Shown here: piece by piece, positions 8,708-19,231 of the stretch | Position numbering within the stretch: the stretch's first letter is position 1 | Layout of the letters: each line of letters opens with the position of its first letter | Origin: Deltaproteobacteria bacterium RIFOXYD12_FULL_56_24 | GTDB taxonomy: Bacteria > Desulfobacterota > Desulfobulbia > Desulfobulbales > Desulfurivibrionaceae | Direction of reading: 5' to 3' | DNA length: 64,000 bases | NCBI GenBank assembly: GCA_001799285.1 | Contig: MGTD01000047.1 | Location: 1 to 64,000, forward strand | Translations under genes and position numbers: made by a program | Notes under the pieces: generated by a model | What the model was told of the DNA's origin: nothing | The model's input: the letters and a program-made list of their open reading frames with translations, nothing else | Databases searched by the model: none

Positions 8708-11700
8708 GTCGTAATCCCTTCTGAGGTCAGGTCAATTCGGTCGGAGATTTTCTGGGCGGATGAATTGGCGGATTTCTGCGAGTCGTAATCCCTTCTGGAG
8801 TCAGGTCAGTCCGGTCACTGAAGAAATTTGTTTGGAGGCCGCCAAACAAGAGTCGTAATCCCTTCTGAGGTCAGGTCAATTCGGTCACCCTCCTGGTGCC
8901 CACCGGCTTGCCAGTCTCGAAATACGTCGTAATCCCTTCTGAGGTCAGGTCAATTCGGTCGCCGTGCCCGGTTAGGGAATAGCCCAGAAGAGTTTCGTCG
9001 TAATCCCTTCTGAGGTCAGGTCAATTCGGTCCGGGTCGGAATCAGGCGAGAGAATTGCGGCCACAAAAGTCGTAATCCCTTCTGAGGTCAGGTCAATTCG
9101 GTCACCGTGAACGCCAGGGATCTGCATGAGGCGCTGGAGGTCGTAATCCCTTCTGAGGTCAGGTCAATTCGGTCACCAGCAATTACCGAGAAAAAGAAAA
9201 CTGTCACCGACGTCGTAATCCCTTCTGAGGTCAGGTCAATTCGGTCCCCATGCCTGCGTGTACTGTTTCGCCCCATCCGCCACCTTGTCGTAATCCCTTC
9301 TGAGGTCAGGTCAATTCGGTCCAAACCCTGTAAGGAGGGAATGACCATGACGAAAAATGTCGTAATCCCTTCTGAGGTCAGGTCAATTCGGTCAGGAGGT
9401 CAAGCGGCTGCTCGGCAAGATGACCGGCCAGCAGTCGTAATCCCTTCTGAGGTCAGGTCAATTCGGTCGGGCATATCGCCCGAGCAATGCAGGGCAACTG
9501 TGTTGCGGTCGTAATCCCTTCTGAGGTCAGGTCAATTCGGTCACAATACGGAGAGATCATCAAACCCCAGCAGTTTCGTCGTAATCCCTTCTGAGGTCAG
9601 GTCAATTCGGTCGTTGTGGCTGTTTCGCTCCGTTGATAAGGTCGCGTCGTAATCCCTTCTGAGGTCAGGTCAATTCGGTCAAGCCGAAGAAGTCTGAAGA
9701 AGAAGCATGGCAGTGCTGTCGTAATCCCTTCTGAGGTCAGGTCAATTCGGTCTTGTCGGAGACGCGGACATCCGGGAAGCCCGGACGGTCGTAATCCCTT
9801 CTGAGGTCAGGTCAATTCGGTCTGCGGGAAGTTCTCGGGCCCGGGGAGCTGCTGCGGTGTCGTAATCCCTTCTGAGGTCAGGTCAATTCGGTCGTGGGGC
9901 GAACCTGCAAAGCCGGAGGACGCCCGTGTCGTAATCCCTTCTGAGGTCAGGTCAATTCGGTCACTGAGGTGCCGTTGGCATTGCCAGCGGCACTCCGTGG
10001 GTCGTAATCCCTTCTGAGGTCAGGTCAATTCGGTCGACGCCGGGTTCACGGAAATGGAGGGTGGTCCGATTAGGTCGTAATCCCTTCTGAGGTCAGGTCA
10101 ATTCGGTCGCTGGTACGCCAAGAGTGTCTGGCGTACCGGTATGGCGGTCGTAATCCCTTCTGAGGTCAGGTCAATTCGGTCGTTGGCCCAGATATACCCT
10201 GACTATTTGTTCGCCGTCGTAATCCCTTCTGAGGTCAGGTCAATTCGGTCAATGGTCCGCAGGAAGGGCATAGGCCAGAAATGGCTTGTCGTAATCCCTT
10301 CTGAGGTCAGGTCAATTCGGTCACCCCGGCCTTGTGGCCTATCTCCAGGAGATAGGCCGTCGTAATCCCTTCTGAGGTCAGGTCAATTCGGTCTGCTGCG
10401 GTGCGGCTGTTACCCCGGTGTATGATGTTGTCGTAATCCCTTCTGAGGTCAGGTCAATTCGGTCTGGCGGCACTCTCCCGAATCGCGGAGAGTGAAGGGG
10501 GTCGTAATCCCTTCTGAGGTCAGGTCAATTCGGTCCGTGCGGTAAGTTCTCTGGTCCGGGGGACTGCTGTGGAGGTCGTAATCCCTTCTGAGGTCAGGTC
10601 AATTCGGTCGCCTTGCCGATCGTTTTAAAAACGTCCGGCAAGGGTGACGTCGTAATCCCTTCTGAGGTCAGGTCAATTCGGTCCCCTTCGATGATGACGA
10701 ATGTGTGATCATCGGCTTTGAAGTCGTAATCCCTTCTGAGGTCAGGTCAATTCGGTCTGATAAACAGATTGCCATCGCACTGGCAACCGAAGCTACACCG
10801 TCGTAATCCCTTCTGAGGTCAGGTCAATTCGGTCCTACAGCAATGTTGAGGAAATGCGGGAACAGCAAGCGGTCGTAATCCCTTCTGAGGTCAGGTCAAT
10901 TCGGTCAATTATTACCCGCACCATATCAGTGACTTCAATAACGCTGTCGTAATCCCTTCTGAGGTCAGGTCAATTCGGTCTAACCACGGAGAACGGAAAT
11001 GGAAAAGAACTACAGTCGTAATCCCTTCTGAGGTCAGGTCAATTCGGTCAAAGTGAACCCCAGAGCCTCAAGGGCGGCTATATCCTCCCGTCGTAATCCC
11101 TTCTGAGGTCAGGTCAATTCGGTCGGCCAAATTTCAAGAAATAATCGAGGCCAGCGGCGGCACGTCGTAATCCCTTCTGAGGTCAGGTCAATTCGGTCGT
11201 TGAAACAACAGGTAAAACAACTGATTGAGAAGCGTCGTAATCCCTTCTGAGGTCAGGTCAATTCGGTCTCTTTATTGCTATTGCCAATGCAAAAGAGCCA
11301 ATCGACTCGTCGTAATCCCTTCTGAGGTCAGGTCAATTCGGTCCACAAGAAAAAGGAACGGTCTATTTCACCGCCGGGAGTCGTAATCCCTTCTGAGGTC
11401 AGGTCAATTCGGTCGCCATACCCTAGGGTAATATGATTAGGCCGGGATACAGTCGTAATCCCTTCTGAGGTCAGGTCAATTCGGTCAATTGCCTATGATC
11501 CAATCAAGGATTGTTATCTGTGTGTCGTAATCCCTTCTGAGGTCAGGTCAATTCGGTCATTATTGAAACGAATCAGATATGAAGAAAACGGTGGCGTCGT
11601 AATCCCTTCTGAGGTCAGGTCAATTCGGTCTCATATGGTACGCTATGAAATAATCCGCTGACCTGGCTGTCGTAATCCCTTCTGAGGTCAGGTCAATTCG

Positions 11701-14700
11701 GTCTCCTATTGAGACCGTCGATATGCTGATCATCTCAGTGTCGTAATCCCTTCTGAGGTCAGGTCAATTCGGTCAAGTTAGCCAAGATTTACAATAAATA
11801 ACTCCCAAAATGCGTCGTAATCCCTTCTGAGGTCAGGTCAATTCGGTCAGAATGTCTTTGCTGGCACCGATGGAGAGAAAGGAATCAACGTCGTAATCCC
11901 TTCTGAGGTCAGGTCAATTCGGTCACGCTACATTGTGGGATAAAGCTCTAGGTTACAGAGATGGTCGTAATCCCTTCTGAGGTCAGGTCAATTCGGTCGA
12001 ATTATCGATTGCTAAATGGATAAATGCTAAGGCGTCGTAATCCCTTCTGAGGTCAGGTCAATTCGGTCCTTTCCGCCCCCCGCATCATTACCCAAGACTG
12101 CCTCGCGTCGTAATCCCTTCTGAGGTCAGGTCAATTCGGTCCCTGGCTGTACGTGTAATCATCGATGAAGATGGTACGTCGTAATCCCTTCTGAGGTCAG
12201 GTCAATTCGGTCCGCAATGGAGGAAGTCGCCGTTCGACTCCGCAACGGGGTCGTAATCCCTTCTGAGGTCAGGTCAATTCGGTCTGTATAAATAGAAAAT
12301 CATTTGTATAAGGAATCATCGTCGTAATCCCTTCTGAGGTCAGGTCAATTCGGTCATGCAAGAACGCGCTCTTGCAATGAATCAAAAGTTTGGTCGTAAT
12401 CCCTTCTGAGGTCAGGTCAATTCGGTCTTTAAATCTGATTCTTGAAACGGTCCCGGACGGTATCAGTCGTAATCCCTTCTGAGGTCAGGTCAATTCGGTC
12501 ATCAGAAAATCGGGAAAGACGGTAAAAAGTACCGGATGTCGTAATCCCTTCTGAGGTCAGGTCAATTCGGTCTGTTTTGCATGGGTGGAGCAAAGAGTGT
12601 TGACAAAGTCGTAATCCCTTCTGAGGTCAGGTCAATTCGGTCGCCTCGGTTTCGGCTACAGTCCAGTGGTCGGGCGGCTCGGCGTCGTAATCCCTTCTGA
12701 GGTCAGGTCAATTCGGTCGTGTTCTATCTACTCTCAAAATAGCACCACGGGTAAGTCGTAATCCCTTCTGAGGTCAGGTCAATTCGGTCGCCAGAACGAT
12801 AACCGTATAGGCATTTTGTTGATTGCTGTCGTAATCCCTTCTGAGGTCAGGTCAATTCGGTCTACTGACCAGCATTTGTGATATCTCGACGATCTAAGGG
12901 AGTCGTAATCCCTTCTGAGGTCAGGTCAATTCGGTCCGCCCGGGTAAATTCCTCCGCAGGTATGCGCCGGAGGTCGTAATCCCTTCTGAGGTCAGGTCAA
13001 TTCGGTCGAAAAGAAATCATTGCGATAATGAACCGCAAATACAATTGTCGTAATCCCTTCTGAGGTCAGGTCAATTCGGTCGACGGAAATGGCAGAGGGA
13101 AGAAGAAAGAAGAGAAAGTCGTAATCCCTTCTGAGGTCAGGTCAATTCGGTCGACCGGGTGCGGAATAATAACTATCATCCTCCGGAAGGGAGTCGTAAT
13201 CCCTTCTGAGGTCAGGTCAATTCGGTCATTTGTGACGGGGGCAACCTTAGCGGATCAACGATATCGTCGTAATCCCTTCTGAGGTCAGGTCAATTCGGTC
13301 TACCTCACCCACCTGGCGGTTAAGCGCGCGGTGGCGGCGGGTCGTAATCCCTTCTGAGGTCAGGTCAATTCGGTCAGCGTCAGCCGCGCCGGGCATTGAC
13401 GAGAGTTTGGAAGTCGTAATCCCTTCTGAGGTCAGGTCAATTCGGTCCATTGACGAGAGTTTGGAAAACGGTGCTGTCCGGCGTCGTCGTAATCCCTTCT
13501 GAGGTCAGGTCAATTCGGTCTGCGGGTAACAGTGGGTCTAATGGCGGAGTGACCAGTTGTCGTAATCCCTTCTGAGGTCAGGTCAATTCGGTCGACGGCC
13601 ACGATCAGCCGCTGTCTGGGGTGTTGTCGAGGTCGTAATCCCTTCTGAGGTCAGGTCAATTCGGTCCTGCTGGAGGCCGAGAGTATTGGCAAGGCGTTGC
13701 GGGGAGTCGTAATCCCTTCTGAGGTCAGGTCAATTCGGTCAAAAACGCCAAAACTCAGGTTGACATGGATCGTATTTGGGTCGTAATCCCTTCTGAGGTC
13801 AGGTCAATTCGGTCATGTCTCGGAGACGACGGGCAGGGGAACGAACTGTGGTGTCGTAATCCCTTCTGAGGTCAGGTCAATTCGGTCCGTGGGTGTTCGC
13901 ACGGTCGAAAAATGGCGGCAAGTCGTAATCCCTTCTGAGGTCAGGTCAATTCGGTCTAACTGCGCCAGCTCACGGTTCGATCGACCTGCTTTGGTCGTAA
14001 TCCCTTCTGAGGTCAGGTCAATTCGGTCAGGGTGCTTTCCCCGGACTCAACAGTCGAGGTAATCTTGAGTCGTAATCCCTTCTGAGGTCAGGTCAATTCG
14101 GTCGATATTGGCAACGAATTGACTGAAAAAGCCGTTGCGTCGTAATCCCTTCTGAGGTCAGGTCAATTCGGTCGCTGTTATCTTTGATAATCGAATATCG
14201 TGGATGCCATTGGTCGTAATCCCTTCTGAGGTCAGGTCAATTCGGTCTCGTAGAAAATGCTCCCGTAAAACCTGAGATGACCGGTCGTAATCCCTTCTGA
14301 GGTCAGGTCAATTCGGTCAATATCAACGGGCGCAAAAGAAGTATAAGGCGGAGTCGTAATCCCTTCTGAGGTCAGGTCAATTCGGTCGAAAATGCCCCAG
14401 TAAAACCCGAGATGACCGCATCTGTCGTAATCCCTTCTGAGGTCAGGTCAATTCGGTCCGAAGCAAACTAAGCATAGACTGTGAAACCCACGGCGTCGTA
14501 ATCCCTTCTGAGGTCAGGTCAATTCGGTCGGCAATGTTATGGCAATCACCTATAACGGCCACCGTCGTAATCCCTTCTGAGGTCAGGTCAATTCGGTCAA
14601 CGGGCGCAAAAGGCATACAAGGCAAGTACCCTGTCGTAATCCCTTCTGAGGTCAGGTCAATTCGGTCCCTATAATGGCCACCGGCAATAAGGCATGGTGG

Positions 14701-17700
14701 CGCAGTCGTAATCCCTTCTGAGGTCAGGTCAATTCGGTCTATTTAGGTGGAATTATGAACGCTAAAAATATCGTGTCGTAATCCCTTCTGAGGTCAGGTC
14801 AATTCGGTCATTTCCATGACAAATCAATTGCCCTGCAGGCCAAGCTGGTCGTAATCCCTTCTGAGGTCAGGTCAATTCGGTCTATTTCTTGTGGGCGGCA
14901 GATGCATCCATATTTGCTTCAAGTCGTAATCCCTTCTGAGGTCAGGTCAATTCGGTCCGCAGAGAGGCGGAAAAAATAGCCGGTGATCCTCGTGTCGTAA
15001 TCCCTTCTGAGGTCAGGTCAATTCGGTCCATAAAAAAGAGGCAATAACGCCTCGTGCCAACAACGTCGTAATCCCTTCTGAGGTCAGGTCAATTCGGTCT
15101 ACGGCGGCACCATCAATGCACCCCAGGCGCACCTTGTCGTAATCCCTTCTGAGGTCAGGTCAATTCGGTCGTGCCGGGTTCGTGGTGTGGATGGCCAGCA
15201 ACACCGGATGTCGTAATCCCTTCTGAGGTCAGGTCAATTCGGTCGAGAGTGCCATGACCATCATTTACGAGCCCCGTGGAAAAGGTCGTAATCCCTTCTG
15301 AGGTCAGGTCAATTCGGTCAATAACGCTGCCCACAAACAGTCGGTTTTATCCGGTCGTAATCCCTTCTGAGGTCAGGTCAATTCGGTCTCGTGCCAACAA
15401 CAAGGAGAGTGCCATGACCATCATTGTCGTAATCCCTTCTGAGGTCAGGTCAATTCGGTCAGTACAACAACTCCTATAGCGACGCATACGATACCGTCGT
15501 AATCCCTTCTGAGGTCAGGTCAATTCGGTCGCACGGAAAACACCACCATCACCGTCGGGGATGAGGGTCGTAATCCCTTCTGAGGTCAGGTCAATTCGGT
15601 CTGCGATTGGAGTGGCGATGTTGGCGATGGGTTGGGGCTGTCGTAATCCCTTCTGAGGTCAGGTCAATTCGGTCGGCGGCAAACCTGTACAAAGGCTGCG
15701 CCCATGCCTGTCGTAATCCCTTCTGAGGTCAGGTCAATTCGGTCTGACTGGCACGGGAAAACAAATTACCTCCGGTGTTATACCGTCGTAATCCCTTCTG
15801 AGGTCAGGTCAATTCGGTCAGCTGCAGGAGGAGATCAAGCGGATCCGCGTCCAGCGTCGTAATCCCTTCTGAGGTCAGGTCAATTCGGTCACCGTGAATG
15901 GTCGCCTAAAGAAAAACTTGGCAGGTCGTAATCCCTTCTGAGGTCAGGTCAATTCGGTCCATGGTCACAAGCTGGACATCCAGCTTGCGAGACGCATGTC
16001 GTAATCCCTTCTGAGGTCAGGTCAATTCGGTCAAGGGGCTTGCCGCTAGGCTGGCAAGCGAAGCGGAGTCGTAATCCCTTCTGAGGTCAGGTCAATTCGG
16101 TCTTGCCCATGCTGATGATGCCTTGCGCAACCGTATGAGTAAGTCGTAATCCCTTCTGAGGTCAGGTCAATTCGGTCATGCTTCTCTCTACCCTGAAGGA
16201 CTGGTCGTGCGCAAGTCGTAATCCCTTCTGAGGTCAGGTCAATTCGGTCGGATGCCATGGGCGACATATCGCCCATGTTATGGCAATGTCGTAATCCCTT
16301 CTGAGGTCAGGTCAATTCGGTCCTCTCTACCCTGAAGGACTGGTCGTGCGCAAGTTGTCGTAATCCCTTCTGAGGTCAGGTCAATTCGGTCATGATGCCT
16401 TGCGCAACCGTATGAGTAAGCGCCGGAAAGGTCGTAATCCCTTCTGAGGTCAGGTCAATTCGGTCTTATCGAAGAGGACCTCAAGGCGCTTGACACGGCG
16501 CGGAGTCGTAATCCCTTCTGAGGTCAGGTCAATTCGGTCCAAGGTTGCCTACTCTCAATACCAGAAAGATCAAAAGAAGGTCGTAATCCCTTCTGAGGTC
16601 AGGTCAATTCGGTCACCAGAAAGATCAAAAGAAGTACAAGTCGGCCACCCTTGCGTCGTAATCCCTTCTGAGGTCAGGTCAATTCGGTCGGTCGAGTACA
16701 CGGAAAAGAACGCCGCAACCATTGCGGCGTCGTAATCCCTTCTGAGGTCAGGTCAATTCGGTCCAGGGTAGAGAGTGAGCTGGCCACACCGATGGAGTCG
16801 TCGTAATCCCTTCTGAGGTCAGGTCAATTCGGTCTTGAAACGTACAGGGCTGAATACAAGGCCTGGCAAGCTGAGTCGTAATCCCTTCTGAGGTCAGGTC
16901 AATTCGGTCTACAAGGCGGCGTACGCCGAGTACCAACGGGCACAAAAGGTCGTAATCCCTTCTGAGGTCAGGTCAATTCGGTCAATTTGCTCATTCACGG
17001 TATTCGGTTGCCAGCAACCTTGTCGTAATCCCTTCTGAGGTCAGGTCAATTCGGTCCGGGCAACCGGAGAGCGTTTGGCTGGCTCTGACGAAGTCGTAAT
17101 CCCTTCTGAGGTCAGGTCAATTCGGTCCAAATCAGGCGCGCCTGTTAGAGGCTCAGATACTTGAGTCGTAATCCCTTCTGAGGTCAGGTCAATTCGGTCA
17201 TGAGCCAGCTATTGCATACCGGTTGGCGTGTGATGTCGTAATCCCTTCTGAGGTCAGGTCAATTCGGTCTTACAATTTTCACCCGTCTATCAGCGAGATG
17301 GGCGGAAAGGGTCGTAATCCCTTCTGAGGTCAGGTCAATTCGGTCAGCTACGGAGTATACAAAAGAAATATTTCCAGGTGTCGTAATCCCTTCTGAGGTC
17401 AGGTCAATTCGGTCGAAATGCGCTTGAAACAATACAAGCACCTGCAAATTGGTCGTAATCCCTTCTGAGGTCAGGTCAATTCGGTCTTATATAAGGAGAA
17501 TCAAAATGAAAAATCAAATAAGGTCGTAATCCCTTCTGAGGTCAGGTCAATTCGGTCTATAATCAGGCCAGCAACAAAAGAGGACTTCAAGGAGGTCGTA
17601 ATCCCTTCTGAGGTCAGGTCAATTCGGTCATGAGCCAGCTATTGCATACCGGTTGGCGTGTGATTGTCGTAATCCCTTCTGAGGTCAGGTCAATTCGGTC

Positions 17701-18416
17701 TGCGCTTGAAACAATACAAGCACCTGCAAATTGACGAGTCGTAATCCCTTCTGAGGTCAGGTCAATTCGGTCACGGTAACCGATGGAAATTATCGGATTA
17801 TCGATACGGTCGTAATCCCTTCTGAGGTCAGGTCAATTCGGTCCGTTGAACTTACCACTTGTGATAAGGATTGGGGCGGCACTGTCGTAATCCCTTCTGA
17901 GGTCAGGTCAATTCGGTCTTCGTCTGTGATAATTATGACGAAGCATTGAAACGTCGTAATCCCTTCTGAGGTCAGGTCAATTCGGTCGTATTCACAAATT
18001 ATGGGATTGGGATTAGTGTCGTGGAGTCGTAATCCCTTCTGAGGTCAGGTCAATTCGGTCGTTTTGGGTGATCTTGTAATGTGCCAAAATGGTTTCGTCG
18101 TAATCCCTTCTGAGGTCAGGTCAATTCGGTCACCTTGAAACTTATTATAATGATGGGCCTAAATAGTCGTAATCCCTTCTGAGGTCAGGTCAATTCGGTC
18201 ATCGCTGCCAGAGCATCAACACCACGCCCGAGAGCGTGTCGTAATCCCTTCTGAGGTCAGGTCAATTCGGTCGGAGCCGGACCGGGGCCAAACGGCAATC
18301 CTATCATGTGTCGTAATCCCTTCTGAGGTCAGGTCAATTCGGTCCCCTTTGTGCTGGCAGCGATCAAAGAGTTTGATCGCTGTCGTAATCCCTTCTGAGG
18401 TCAGGTCAATTCGGTC
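8708..18416 (-). CRISPR. Large CRISPR array: about 135 repeats of GTCGTAATCCCTTCTGAGGTCAGGTCAATTCGGTC (35 nt) and about 134 spacers of 33-41 nt
   Basis: Repeat starts were hand-indexed from 8708 to 18382, mean period about 72.2 nt. Transcription is inferred leftward: leader next to cas2, degenerate repeat at the far end (8782-8816). crRNA-sense repeat is GACCGAATTGACCTGACCTCAGAAGGGATTACGAC. Confidence 0.99.
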
Positions 18417-18671
18417 CGCGGTTTTCGTTCGCCTTTGTCGCATCAGCGTTCAAACCGGTCAATCCGCAGACCTTCCGGTTATGTGTAATAAAAAATCGGC
18501 AAATCCTGATTTTCATGCTCATCACCATCCTTTTCTTGTTGAAATTACATAGTTTTCAGGTTTTCGCAGACCTTCGGCAACGACTTAGTGAAAAATATAA
18601 ACATTTCAGTCGGTTGTCAAAGAGCATCAAAACCGTCGACAAGGTCTGCGAAACATGGACAAACTGCCCAA
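18417..18671 (-). promoter_or_regulatory. CRISPR leader region
   Basis: About 255 bp AT-rich non-coding stretch between cas2 and the leader-proximal repeat, containing three copies of CGCAGACCTT. Confidence 0.65.
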
Positions 18672-18950
18672 TCACAGTAGCACATACTCATGATCCGGGT
18701 CAATATATTGGCCAAGACCGATAATCTCTATCTTGTGCAGGCAGCGTTCGCACAGGGGGATGTATTTAACTCCGTCTTCCTCAAAATCGATCTCCCCGGC
18801 AATCCTGGCCCGTAGTTCGGCAAAACTCCGTTCGGTAACGTCAAGCTCAAACTTTGATTTCTGCACCCGGTGCCCGTAATCCTTGAGCACCTTCGCCACC
18901 CGGTTGAGCCTGCGGGCATCGGCGATGTCGTAAACCGCGAGAACCCGCAT
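18672..18950 (-). CDS. cas2: CRISPR-associated endonuclease Cas2 (copy A, array-proximal)
   Basis: MRVLAVYDIADARRLNRVAKVLKDYGHRVQKSKFELDVTE... Cas2 fold signature; ATGA overlap with the upstream cas2. Confidence 0.92.
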   Translation of the reverse strand: MRVLAVYDIADARRLNRVAKVLKDYGHRVQKSKFELDVTERSFAELRARIAGEIDFEEDGVKYIPLCERCLHKIEIIGLGQYIDPDHEYVLL

Positions 18951-19225
18951 CAGAGCACCTCCCAATCCAGGCGGCTGAAGGAAACGCCCTGGCCCTGGAT
19001 GATGGCCTTGTCCATGCAGGTTGCGCAGATCCGGTAGATGCGGACTGCGTCCTCCTTGAGATTGAGGTTGTCCCGGCAATAGAATCGTATTTCCCGAATC
19101 TCCCGGCTGTCCAGACGGCACTCGAATACCGAGCGTTGGCTGCGAATACCCAGCTCCTTGAGAAACCCGTGAAATCTCTGCCGCCGTTTGTTGCTGACGA
19201 TGTCGTACACCACCACTGTGTTCAT
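18950..19225 (-). CDS. cas2: CRISPR-associated endonuclease Cas2 (copy B)
   Basis: MNTVVVYDIVSNKRRQRFHGFLKELGIRSQRSVFECRLDSRE... Cas2 signature. Confidence 0.92.
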   Translation of the reverse strand: MNTVVVYDIVSNKRRQRFHGFLKELGIRSQRSVFECRLDSREIREIRFYCRDNLNLKEDAVRIYRICATCMDKAIIQGQGVSFSRLDWEVL

Positions 19226-19231
19226 GGCGCT

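Noticed and set aside
9088-18443. ORFs with repeated VVIPSEVRSIRS or DRIDLTSEGITT peptides (e.g. 9107..9514, 13247..13450, 16046..16276)
   Set aside because: They are translations of the CRISPR repeat across the array, not proteins.
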